DNA of 14,529 nucleotides, taken from contig JBFICP010000066.1 of assembly GCA_041581935.1 (NCBI GenBank), positions 1-14,529 of the forward strand. The letters are read 5' to 3'. This DNA comes from JAABYT01 sp041581935 (lineage in GTDB: Bacteria > Pseudomonadota > Gammaproteobacteria > HK1). The notes below the pieces were generated by a model that was not told the DNA's origin, ran no database searches, and saw nothing but the letters and a program-made list of their open reading frames with translations. The position numbers and the translations under genes are program-made. Below, one piece after another: positions 1 to 6,677 of this stretch (within the stretch, counting starts at the first letter, position 1; each line of letters begins with the position of its first letter).

Positions 1-318
1 ATTGGCGACGCTGGTCTGCTCGATGGCGACGATGGAACCGCAAAACGCAGTGGCCAATGCAGCGCCGCCGAGAATCGAAGCGCGGCCGGCGTTTCGAAAT
101 ACACCGGCAATGCGTCCCGGGTGACGCAGGGCGATGAAGACAATCAGAAATGCGACCAGCCCGAACGAGCGAAAGACCAGAATTTGCCACGCGGTCGCGG
201 CGTCCATCATGCGCACGCCGAGCCCAATCCACGACGAGCAGAGGCTGCCGAGCAGCACCAGTAGCAGGCCGCGCCGGTACGTGCGCGCAGCGAACACTCT
301 GGTGTCGGACTCGCTCAC
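1..318 (-). CDS. EamA/DMT-family membrane transporter, N-terminal part (runs off window)
   Basis: Translating the minus strand from 318 to 1 gives 106 codons without a stop. The protein starts VSESDTRVFAARTYRRGLLL and has hydrophobic segments at about residues 17-36, 48-64 and 80-96. The pattern RGLLLVLLGSL, then WIGLGVRMMDAA, WQILVFRS and GSIVAIEQTSVAN matches the first helices of EamA (drug/metabolite transporter) permeases of about 300 aa, which act in the inner membrane. I chose the GTG at 318 because it overlaps the stop of the upstream acetyltransferase gene as GTGA, the usual arrangement for translational coupling. In-frame ATGs at 348 and 357 are alternatives but have poorly placed ribosome sites. 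Placement behind a sugar-acid dehydratase suggests uptake or export of a related acid; that is inference. The C-terminal two thirds lie outside the window. Confidence 0.8.
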   Translation of the reverse strand, partial: MSESDTRVFAARTYRRGLLLVLLGSLCSSWIGLGVRMMDAATAWQILVFRSFGLVAFLIVFIALRHPGRIAGVFRNAGRASILGGAALATAFCGSIVAIEQTSVAN

Positions 319-1112
319 GTCGAGACGCTTTGCCAGGCGTCGACGCATTCCTCCCATTCCGAGTCCCTGGAATGGAGAAAAACGAACGGGTCGCAATCCG
401 GCTCGGCAAGCGCAATATCGATCAAACCGCGCGATCGCACGAGCTTTGCCGATGCGAGTCCGACCGTTCCCCGAGATTGCAGGGCGCAGCGGTCGCGCCA
501 TTCGTTGACCCGCCTGGAGAGCTGGCAGCAATGGTCGTTCTCGAGGTAATCGATTCGCATCGCTTCGCCGTTTCGAAGCACGGTTGTGTGCTGCGCTCTT
601 CGGTAGGGAACATGAGCCAGCGATTCCGCGAGATGAAGGCTGGTATTCGAATCGTGATCGACTCCCAACAGTGGAATTCCGCCGTCGCTGTCCAGCTCTT
701 TGGCGACCGGGCCGCGGTGCTGGTGCGGGGGGATCGCACATGGATCGGAAATGATTTGTGCCGCTTTCGGTCGGCGCGCGGCGAACGCGAACAGATGATT
801 GCTGCGCTCGACGTTGGAAAGTTGCCGGAACGTTTCGGCGACGATGCCGAGTGTACGCGAAGCCGGAGTTGTCACGGGATCGAATGGCCGATCGTTGTCC
901 TCGGTCCACGACGGCATGACGGGCGTGCCGCCTGGGCCAGTGGCGCAACCAAGCGAGTCGATAAGCCCGCCCGGACCGCGTTCCACGGGGTATACCGCAC
1001 GAGACGCGGTGCGCACCAGAAGCGCATCACCGGCTTCGATGCCGAGCGCTTCGAGCTCGGCAACGATTTCGGCAATCGGCGTCTCGCGTGAGCCCTGCAC
1101 TGCACGGGCCAT
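315..1112 (-). CDS. AAC(3)-type N-acetyltransferase family protein
   Basis: The 265-aa protein is the usual length for the aminoglycoside 3-N-acetyltransferase fold (Antibiotic_NAT), which transfers acetyl from acetyl-CoA to an amine. Family features seen are GDALLVRTASRAV near the N-terminus, GGLIDSLG, the glycine-rich GPGGTPVMPSW, GIVAETFRQL followed by RSNH, and LLGVDHDSNTSLHLAE in the second half. The ATG at 1112 is preceded by GGGGAC six bases upstream and lies 37 bases after the stop of the KdaD-like gene. An upstream in-frame ATG at 1205 would overlap that gene and is not needed. The stop overlaps the transporter start by four bases, so the three genes look like one operon. Many family members encoded in metabolic operons have no demonstrated role in drug resistance, so resistance should not be assumed. 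Family assignment is confident; substrate is unknown. Confidence 0.85.
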   Translation of the reverse strand: MARAVQGSRETPIAEIVAELEALGIEAGDALLVRTASRAVYPVERGPGGLIDSLGCATGPGGTPVMPSWTEDNDRPFDPVTTPASRTLGIVAETFRQLSNVERSNHLFAFAARRPKAAQIISDPCAIPPHQHRGPVAKELDSDGGIPLLGVDHDSNTSLHLAESLAHVPYRRAQHTTVLRNGEAMRIDYLENDHCCQLSRRVNEWRDRCALQSRGTVGLASAKLVRSRGLIDIALAEPDCDPFVFLHSRDSEWEECVDAWQSVST

Positions 1113-1149
1113 GATGGGTCCCCGGCCGGGTTTGGCGTGGCTACGATGT

Positions 1150-1971
1150 TCAGCTCTGCACGACGTTCTCGAGCGCGAGCTCCCCCACCTCGATGCGCAC
1201 CGCATCGTCGACTTCGAGGCTGAAATCGTCCGGCGGCACGATGCCGGTGCCGGTCATGAGCAGCACGCCATTGGGAAACGCCAGCTCGCGGGTCAGCCAG
1301 CCGGCGATTTCCTCCAGCGATCGCTTGAGCTGGGCGCTGCTGGTCTCGCCCTGGAACACCGCGGCGCCGTCGCGCCAGATGCTCATATATATGGGCACGT
1401 CGGCAAGGGCGTGCGAATCGCAGAGCAGTATGCCGGGTCCGACGGCGCATGCGCCGTCGTAGATTTTCGCCTGGGGCAGATAGAGAGGATTCTCTCCCTC
1501 GATGTCCCGGGACGACATGTCGTTGCCGGCGGCGTAGCCGACGATGGCGCCGTCGCGGTTGATGACGAGCGTCAGCTCGGGCTCCGGAACGTTCCAGTGG
1601 CTGTCGCGGCGGATGCGCACGGACTGGCCGTGCCCCATGACCCGCCAGCCGACCGCCTTGAAAAACACCTCGACGCGCTCCGCTTCGTAGACTTTCTGAT
1701 AAAGATCCTTGGCCTCGGACTCCTCGACCCGCGCCTCGCGACTGCGCAAATAAGTGACGCCGGCTGCCCAAACCTCCTGATGATCGTCGATGGGCGCAAG
1801 CAGCTCGCCGTCTGCGCTGGCCTCACTGCGCGCCGCGGAAAGCGCCGATGCCAAGCCGTTCGCAGGTTCGCGAAGCAGCGAGGACAGGGTCGCGCCGTCG
1901 GCGAGGTAGCGGCCGTCCGCGGCCCAACGGATGCCGTGCCCGGTACGGTGGCGGGTCAGGTAGGTCATCAT
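1150..1971 (-). CDS. FAH-fold 2-dehydro-3-deoxy-D-arabinonate dehydratase-like protein (KdaD-like)
   Basis: This 273-aa protein has the fumarylacetoacetate hydrolase C-terminal fold and resembles archaeal KdaD, which dehydrates 2-keto-3-deoxy-pentonates to 2,5-dioxopentanoate. KdaD-like features, judged from memory, are EVWAAGVTY (66-74), YQKVYEAERVEVFFKA (91-106), RRDSHWNVPEPEL (121-133) and GENPLYLPQAKIYDG (159-173). The metal-binding acids are probably Glu130, Glu132 and Asp151, with Lys169 conserved. The ATG at 1971 has a strong GGGGGAG site six bases upstream; a second Met follows directly. It is the first gene of a probable operon with the acetyltransferase and the EamA transporter. The reaction fits a neighbourhood containing an aldonate dehydratase, but the next enzyme (2-oxoglutarate semialdehyde dehydrogenase) is not in the window. 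It could act on a related acid, or as a hydrolase. Confidence 0.82.
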   Translation of the reverse strand: MMTYLTRHRTGHGIRWAADGRYLADGATLSSLLREPANGLASALSAARSEASADGELLAPIDDHQEVWAAGVTYLRSREARVEESEAKDLYQKVYEAERVEVFFKAVGWRVMGHGQSVRIRRDSHWNVPEPELTLVINRDGAIVGYAAGNDMSSRDIEGENPLYLPQAKIYDGACAVGPGILLCDSHALADVPIYMSIWRDGAAVFQGETSSAQLKRSLEEIAGWLTRELAFPNGVLLMTGTGIVPPDDFSLEVDDAVRIEVGELALENVVQS

Positions 1972-2089
1972 TGAAGGCTCCCCCGTTCGAATCCGCTTTC
2001 GCTAACCCTAACCGGCCGGCGGCCCGTGCGCCACAGATCCCGGCGCACCGGTGAGGTAAACTGACGCCGGAGACTTTCAGACCGTCAAC
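1972..2089. promoter_or_regulatory. Divergent intergenic region with a 7-bp inverted repeat
   Basis: This 118-bp gap separates the minus-strand KdaD-like operon from the plus-strand DUF4124 gene, so promoters for both must lie here or nearby. An inverted repeat GTGCGCC (2026-2032) and GGCGCAC (2042-2048) with a 9-base spacer could be an operator. A weak -10-like TAAACT sits at 2057-2062 on the plus strand, without a convincing -35. No regulator gene is adjacent. Confidence 0.35.
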
Positions 2090-2632
2090 ATGTCAGTAGC
2101 CGCATCCCGAATTTCGCGCCTGCTTTTGTGCGCCATGCTCATGGTTGTCGAGTCCGCCGTCGCGCGTACCTTCAAGTGGGTGGATGACAACGGCACGACC
2201 AACTATTCCCAGAGCAGGCCGGTGGACCGCTATGCCGAGGAGCTGTCCGTCAAGCGCCGCCAATCGCCCGCCACGGATGTCGATGATTGTGACGATCTGA
2301 CATGTCGCGTGGCACGTCTCGAGTCCGAGCGCAGAGAACGCGAGCGGATTGCGCGCCAACGGCGCGATGCAGCAGCGAAGGGGGCCGCCGCGCCTCCGAC
2401 CTGGCCGAGTCCGGTCGAGGATACCGACGAGGAGAAGATCGCGCGTCTGGTGGCCGAGTGCAAAAACAGCCGAGGCTCCGATTGCGACAGCGACGAGGAA
2501 AAGCGCCGCATGCTGCTGCAAAACGTCGAGCTCAGCCACGCCGAGCGCCGCGCCTTACGGGGTTTCTCCCCGGCCGTGCAGCGGCGCATTCTGTTGCAGA
2601 GAATTCCCAGGCAGTACCGCGAAATCGACTGA
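2090..2632 (+). CDS. DUF4124-domain exported protein
   Basis: This 180-aa protein has a signal peptide (hydrophobic residues 11-20, likely cleavage after SAVA at residue 25). The DUF4124 core follows at once: TFKWVDDNGTTNYSQSRP at 27-44. Next comes an Arg/Glu-rich probable coiled coil (about 72-95), a proline-rich linker (101-109) and a charged C-terminal half with an SPAVQRRILLQR segment. Four cysteines (67, 72, 124, 132) could form disulfides in the periplasm. DUF4124 proteins are common in Gamma- and Betaproteobacteria and their role is not known. The ATG at 2090 lacks a clear ribosome site; the only purine run, GGAGA near 2070, is too far away. The gene looks unrelated to its catabolic neighbours. 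Confidence 0.85.
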   Translation: MSVAASRISRLLLCAMLMVVESAVARTFKWVDDNGTTNYSQSRPVDRYAEELSVKRRQSPATDVDDCDDLTCRVARLESERRERERIARQRRDAAAKGAAAPPTWPSPVEDTDEEKIARLVAECKNSRGSDCDSDEEKRRMLLQNVELSHAERRALRGFSPAVQRRILLQRIPRQYREID

Positions 2633-2729
2633 TGCGCGCGATCGTGGCGGCGATCCTCGATGTGCCGTGCTAGCATCGCAACCCGCAGCAAGCGGCGGTC
2701 CATTGGAATCGAAAGGAGGCTCGAGCACA

Positions 2730-3482
2730 GTGAATAGGATCGATCTGAACGCACGCCGCGCTATCGTCACCGGCGCTGCGCAAGGGATCGGCTTGAGTGT
2801 GGCAAGGCGGCTGCTCGATTCCGGTGCCTCGGTGAGTCTTTGGGATCGGGACGCGGAGCTGCTCGAGCAGGCGCATGCGGAACTCTCGACCGCGGGTGAG
2901 CTGCACCGCACATGCGTCGAATTGACCGACGCCGAAGCCGTGGCGCAGGCGGTCGAGGACACGGCGGCCGCGCTCGGCGGACTCGACATCCTGGTCAACA
3001 ATGCCGGCATCGCCGGACCGACGGTGCCGTCCTGGGAGTATCCCCTCGAGGATTGGCGCCGGGTGATCGATGTCGATTTGAACGCCGTTTATTATTGCTG
3101 TCGTGCCGTCGTACCGCGGATGCTGGAGCAAAATTACGGACGTATCGTCAACGTGGCGTCGATTGCCGGCAAGGAAGGTAATCCCAACGCCGCCGCCTAC
3201 AGCGCGGCGAAAGCCGGTGTCATCGCGCTGACAAAATCCATCGCCAAGGAGACTGCCGACAAGGACATCGCGGTGAACTGCATTACGCCAGCGGCGGCGA
3301 AGACGCGCATATTCGATCAGATCAGCCAGCAGCACGTCGACTACATGCTGTCGAAGATTCCGCGTGGCCGGTTCGTCAAGGTCGAAGAGATCGCCGCAAT
3401 GGTGGCGTGGCTGGTATCCGAGGAGAATTCCTTTACGACCGGCGCCGCATTCGACATAAGCGGTGGGCGTGCCACCTATTGA
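2730..3482 (+). CDS. SDR-family NAD-dependent dehydrogenase, likely 2-keto-3-deoxy-aldonate 4-dehydrogenase type
   Basis: This is a classical short-chain dehydrogenase of 250 aa. The nucleotide-binding TGAAQGIG motif is at 14-21, Asp39 after the second strand predicts NAD rather than NADP, NNAG is at 90-93, and the catalytic set is Asn118, Ser144, Tyr157 and Lys161. The segment NCITPAAAKTRIFDQ (183-197) and the ending GGRATY resemble bacterial SDRs found in L-rhamnose, L-fucose and L-arabinose acid operons, which oxidise C4 of a 2-keto-3-deoxy acid. The GTG at 2730 is preceded by a strong AAAGGAGG at 2712-2719; an open frame continues upstream but overlaps the DUF4124 gene. The next gene starts 22 bp downstream. 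The substrate is inferred from context; a generic FabG-like reductase is the alternative. Confidence 0.85.
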   Translation: MNRIDLNARRAIVTGAAQGIGLSVARRLLDSGASVSLWDRDAELLEQAHAELSTAGELHRTCVELTDAEAVAQAVEDTAAALGGLDILVNNAGIAGPTVPSWEYPLEDWRRVIDVDLNAVYYCCRAVVPRMLEQNYGRIVNVASIAGKEGNPNAAAYSAAKAGVIALTKSIAKETADKDIAVNCITPAAAKTRIFDQISQQHVDYMLSKIPRGRFVKVEEIAAMVAWLVSEENSFTTGAAFDISGGRATY

Positions 3483-3504
3483 CGCCCGAGGAGGGTAGAG
3501 ACCG

Positions 3505-4497
3505 ATGCGTGTTGTCGTCACCGGCGGAGCCGGTTTTCTCGGCTCGCGGCTGGTAGCTGCGCTGCTCGATCGCGGCAGCTTGATAACGTCCTCCGGGGAA
3601 GAGAAGACCATCGATGAGGTGCTTGTCGCCGACATCGCCCCGCCTGCGCGTCCGTTTCCCGATGACAATCGGCTCATGACCCGCTACGGCGACTTCTCCG
3701 AGGCCGATGCGGCCAACCAGCTGATCAACGAGGATACGGGTGCGGTCTTTCACCTCGCGGCCATCGTCAGCGGCGAGGCCGAGCAGGACTTCGACAAGGG
3801 CGTGCGGGTGAATCTGCACGGTACGCAGCAGATCCTCGAGGCCTGCCGCCAGCGCGCCGAGCGCCCGCGTCTGGTCTTCGCGAGCTCGGTGGCGGTCTAC
3901 GGCGGCGACATGCCCGACGTGATCGACGACATGACGCCGCTCACTCCGCAGACGTCCTACGGATCGCAAAAAGCCATGGGCGAGCTGCTCGTGAACGATT
4001 ACAGCCGCAAGGGCTTCGTCGATGGCCGCGCGCTCCGCCTGCCGACCATCGTCGTACGTCCCGGAAAGCCCAACGCGGCCGCATCCTCATTCGCGAGCTC
4101 CATTTTGCGCGAGCCCCTGCAGGGCGAAGAGGTTCGCTGCCCGGTGTCGCCGAAGACCGGAGTCTGGCTGTTGTCGCCGCGGCGGGTGTTGGCGTGCTTG
4201 CTGCACGCGGCGGATCTCGAGGCCGATGCCTGGGGCAGCAGTCGATCGGTGGCGCTGCCCGGGATGACCGTGACCGTGGAGGAAATGATGAAGTCGCTCG
4301 CGAGAGTCGCCGGTGACAACGTCGCCGCGCGGGTGCGCTTCGAACCCGATCCCTTCATCGAGAAGATCGTCTACGGTTGGCCGACACGTTTCACCACCGC
4401 GCGTGGAGAAGCGATGGGGTTTCGCGCCGACGAGCGTTTCGAGGACGTCATCGAGGCGTTCATCGAGGACGATCTCGGCGGAAAGTACGTCGCCTAG
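3505..4497 (+). CDS. denD: NAD-dependent epimerase/dehydratase family protein, D-erythronate dehydrogenase-like
   Basis: This 330-aa extended SDR starts with the NAD-binding GGAGFLG motif (7-13). Asp43 probably binds the adenosine ribose, and the catalytic residues are Ser127/Ser128, Tyr152 and Lys156 (SYGSQK). The segments GAVFHLAAIVSGEAEQDFD (79-97) and RLPTIVVRPGKPNAAASSF match the DenD group, which oxidises C2 of D-erythronate to 2-keto-D-erythronate. The known DenD partners, an OtnI-type isomerase and OtnC-type decarboxylase, are absent from the window, so the pathway may differ here. The start ATG follows GAGGAGGGTAGAG. It is co-transcribed with the SDR upstream. The stop TAG lies inside a perfect hairpin, and the next gene converges on it. 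The symbol rests on overall resemblance, not on an alignment. Confidence 0.78.
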   Translation: MRVVVTGGAGFLGSRLVAALLDRGSLITSSGEEKTIDEVLVADIAPPARPFPDDNRLMTRYGDFSEADAANQLINEDTGAVFHLAAIVSGEAEQDFDKGVRVNLHGTQQILEACRQRAERPRLVFASSVAVYGGDMPDVIDDMTPLTPQTSYGSQKAMGELLVNDYSRKGFVDGRALRLPTIVVRPGKPNAAASSFASSILREPLQGEEVRCPVSPKTGVWLLSPRRVLACLLHAADLEADAWGSSRSVALPGMTVTVEEMMKSLARVAGDNVAARVRFEPDPFIEKIVYGWPTRFTTARGEAMGFRADERFEDVIEAFIEDDLGGKYVA

Positions 4498-4518
4498 GAG
4501 CGAGCCAGCTCGCTCCTA
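4495..4518. terminator. Perfect 11-bp stem, REP-like hairpin between convergent genes
   Basis: The sequence TAGGAGCGAGC, a two-base CA loop and GCTCGCTCCTA form a perfect inverted repeat. It contains the stop codon of the denD-like gene and ends eight bases before the stop of the convergent dehydrogenase gene. There is no T tract, so Rho-independent termination is uncertain. The arm resembles the GTAGGAGCGAGC type of REP sequence known from Pseudomonas and relatives. Confidence 0.6.
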
Positions 4519-4526
4519 CGGAAGGT

Positions 4527-5618
4527 TCACGAGAGTCGCTTCGTCACCGCCCGCGTGATGGTGGCCGTATCGGCGTTGCCACCGAGATCCACCGGCAACA
4601 CCGTCGAATCCGCGAGCGCCCCGGCCATCGCCGCCTCGATGGCGATGCCCGCTTCGCTGCAAGCAGCCACCTCGTGTTTGCGCCCCAACCACTCGAGCAT
4701 CATGGCCGCCGACAGGATCATGGCCACGGGGTTGGCAATGCCCTTGCCGGCGATGTCCGGGGCGCTGCCGTGTGCGGGTTGAAACAAACCGTGCACGTCG
4801 CCGATGTCCGCCGACGCCGCCATGCCCATGCCGCCCACGAGCGACGCCGCCAGATCGGAGAGAATGTCGCCGAACATGTTCTCCATCACGAGCACGTCGA
4901 ACTCCCACGGCTTGCGCACCAGATCGAGCGCCGTGGCATCGACGTAGTGATGGTCCGCAGTGACGTCCGGATAGCGCTCGGCACGCTCGTCGAAGATCTT
5001 GCGGAAAAAGGCCATTGAAGCGAACACGTTGGATTTGTCGACGCAGGTGACGCGACCTGGTCGCCCGCGCGCCATTCTGCTGCGCGCGAGCTCGAAGGAG
5101 AAGTCGAACAGGCGTTCGCATACCGCGCGAGTGATGACCATGGTATCGCGGGCGACGGCATCGCCTTCGACGACACCCCTGCCCCGCGACGCAAACAGTC
5201 CCTCGGTGGACTCGCGGATGATGACGAGGTCGATCTCGGCCGCCCTCGGGTCGCGCAATGCGAGCGGCGCGCCTGGAAAAGCCTTTATCGGGCGCACGCC
5301 TGCATACAGCTCGTAACCAAAACGCAGGTCCAGCTGTGGCGCGGGCTCGGTGCCGTCCGGGTTCCTGACGTCGGGCAACCCCATCGCCCCGAAAAGAATT
5401 GCATCGGCCTCGCCGGCGCGGCGATAGTTCTCCTCGGTGAGCGCGACCCCGGTGTCGCGATACGCACCGGCGCCGCCGGGGAGGTGCTCGAAGTCGAGCT
5501 CGAAGCCGCCGACTTTACTTTGCGCCGCAGCCAGCACCTCGATGGCGGCGCCCATGACCTCTTCTCCGATGCCGTCACCGGGTAACACGGCGATGCGAAA
5601 TACACTATTACGCTGCAC
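4527..5618 (-). CDS. Isopropylmalate/isocitrate/tartrate dehydrogenase-family enzyme
   Basis: This 363-aa NAD-dependent beta-decarboxylating dehydrogenase has the family GDGIG start (LPGDGIGEEV, 12-21), substrate arginines Arg99, Arg109 and Arg135, and catalytic Lys195 (CVDKSN). Metal-binding Asp227, Asp251 and Asp255 sit in YVDATA and MFGDILSD. The NAD site includes FQPAHGSAPDIAGKGIANP (279-297). Where LeuB and isocitrate dehydrogenase carry a catalytic tyrosine, this protein has Phe142 (RESTEGLF). The GTG at 5618 has AAGGAAAAG just upstream. It stands alone, convergent with denD and divergent from the FAH hydrolase. No leuC or leuD is nearby, so a role in leucine synthesis is unlikely. Oxidation of a malate- or tartrate-like acid fits the context but is inference. 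Confidence 0.82.
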   Translation of the reverse strand: MQRNSVFRIAVLPGDGIGEEVMGAAIEVLAAAQSKVGGFELDFEHLPGGAGAYRDTGVALTEENYRRAGEADAILFGAMGLPDVRNPDGTEPAPQLDLRFGYELYAGVRPIKAFPGAPLALRDPRAAEIDLVIIRESTEGLFASRGRGVVEGDAVARDTMVITRAVCERLFDFSFELARSRMARGRPGRVTCVDKSNVFASMAFFRKIFDERAERYPDVTADHHYVDATALDLVRKPWEFDVLVMENMFGDILSDLAASLVGGMGMAASADIGDVHGLFQPAHGSAPDIAGKGIANPVAMILSAAMMLEWLGRKHEVAACSEAGIAIEAAMAGALADSTVLPVDLGGNADTATITRAVTKRLS

Positions 5619-5809
5619 GACTTTTCCTTCGCCAAGGACCAGCCTCGATGATGTCGCGGGTCGGTGACCACAGCAAGTAATCGCCGTCGTTCGTCGGCGT
5701 TCGGTGTGTCGCTGTTCAGAAAATTGCCCTTACGATATGCTGGCGGCCTTTAACAATGCTGGTCGCGCTTGGCGGCGCGGACCGCATCACCAGCAGAGGG
5801 AGTCAGCAC
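5619..5809. promoter_or_regulatory. Divergent intergenic region, probable bidirectional promoter
   Basis: The 191-bp gap between the minus-strand dehydrogenase (GTG at 5618) and the plus-strand FAH hydrolase (GTG at 5810) is the largest non-coding stretch in the window. It contains a 10-bp-spaced direct repeat of CGTTCG (5688-5693 and 5698-5703), a possible binding site. A TTGCCC at 5724-5729 followed by TTTAAC at 5749-5754 could be a weak plus-strand promoter, although the 19-bp spacer is long. The inference of promoters rests mainly on gene direction. Confidence 0.45.
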
Positions 5810-6661
5810 GTGAAATTGTTGCGCTACGGGCCAGTGGGCGCCGAGAAACCGGGACTGCTCGACGATGAGGGTACGATTCGAGACTTGTCCGCCGTGGTGC
5901 CCGATATCGAAGGCTCGACGCTGGCGCCGGAAAGACTTGCGGCGCTGGCGAAGCTCGACCCCGCCAGCCTACCGGCCGTCGACGGCAGCCCGAGACTCGG
6001 GCCGCCGGTCGCCGGGGTCGGAAAGCTTCTGTGCATCGGCCTCAACTACAGCGACCATGCCGCGGAGACCGGCGCGCCGATTCCCGAAGAGCCGATCCTG
6101 TTCATGAAGTCCACGACTTCCATCATCGGCCCCAACGATGACGTCATCCTGCCGAGGGGCAGCCGAAAGGGTGACTGGGAAGCGGAGCTCGGCGTCGTCA
6201 TCGGCACGCGCGCGCGCTATGTCGAGGAGGCGGACGCCTTCGACTACATCGCGGGGTACTGCGTGTTCAATGACGTCTCCGAGCGTCACTACCAGCTGGA
6301 AGGCACCGGGCAGTGGGTCAAGGGCAAGAGCGCCGACACGTTTGCCCCGTTCGGCCCGTGGATGGTGACCCGCGACGAGGTCCCGGATCCCCAGAACCTG
6401 CACATCTGGCTGGAAGTCGACGGCAAGCGTTATCAGGACGGATCGACCCGTACCATGATCTTTCCGGTGGCGCACCTGGTCAGCTATGTGAGTCGTTACA
6501 TGACGCTCGAGCCCGGCGACATCATTCCCACCGGAACCCCTCCCGGCGTCGGGCTCGGCCAGAAACCGCCGGTGTTCCTGGCGCCGGGCAACGTCATGCG
6601 CCTCGGCATCGAGGGGCTCGGCGAGCAGCAGCAAAAAGTCCTGGCGCACCCCGACGATTGA
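5810..6661 (+). CDS. FAH-family 2,4-diketo-3-deoxy-aldonate hydrolase-like protein
   Basis: This 283-aa protein has an N-terminal domain (KLLRYGPVGAEKPGLLDD) followed by the FAH catalytic domain from about residue 70. Catalytic features are CIGLNYSDHAAE with His83, the metal ligands Glu124 and Glu126 (DWEAELGVVIG), Asp155 (NDVSER), Lys172 in KGKSADTF, and TGTPPGVGLG at 241-250. This group includes hydrolases that split 2,4-diketo-3-deoxy-L-fuconate or -L-rhamnonate into pyruvate and lactate or glycolate. The GTG at 5810 has GAGGGAG about eight bases upstream; an in-frame ATG at 5756 is open but has no ribosome site. It leads the operon, with the dehydratase beginning 16 bp after its stop. It is only a distant relative of the other FAH-fold protein in the window and probably catalyses a different step. 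Confidence 0.85.
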   Translation: MKLLRYGPVGAEKPGLLDDEGTIRDLSAVVPDIEGSTLAPERLAALAKLDPASLPAVDGSPRLGPPVAGVGKLLCIGLNYSDHAAETGAPIPEEPILFMKSTTSIIGPNDDVILPRGSRKGDWEAELGVVIGTRARYVEEADAFDYIAGYCVFNDVSERHYQLEGTGQWVKGKSADTFAPFGPWMVTRDEVPDPQNLHIWLEVDGKRYQDGSTRTMIFPVAHLVSYVSRYMTLEPGDIIPTGTPPGVGLGQKPPVFLAPGNVMRLGIEGLGEQQQKVLAHPDD

Positions 6662-6677
6662 ACGAGGAACAGCAACG

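Noticed and set aside
150..1091. Long plus-strand open frame of 313 codons
   Set aside because: It lies opposite the AAC(3)-type gene, has Arg-rich low-complexity sequence and no recognisable family. It is a high-GC shadow frame.
315..1112. Aminoglycoside resistance gene
   Set aside because: The fold is shared, but operon context points to metabolism, and the sequence alone cannot support a resistance claim.
799..1974. Plus-strand open frame of 391 codons and a minus-strand frame of 299 codons at 872-1771
   Set aside because: Both overlap the KdaD-like gene, which has clear family motifs. Neither shows a ribosome site or family resemblance.
2011..2025. Telomere-like CCTAACC run in the gap before the DUF4124 gene
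   Set aside because: Fewer than two full repeat units are present, which is a chance match.
2349..3482. Open frame that would fuse 127 residues to the N-terminus of the SDR
   Set aside because: The added part overlaps the DUF4124 gene in another frame. The strong AAAGGAGG before the GTG at 2730 and the family N-terminus place the start there.
2670..3677. Minus-strand open frame of 335 codons
   Set aside because: It is antisense to the SDR and the start of the denD-like gene and has no family features.
4527..5618. leuB of leucine biosynthesis
   Set aside because: No leuA, leuC or leuD is nearby, and a catalytic tyrosine position appears changed. A hydroxy-acid dehydrogenase fits better.
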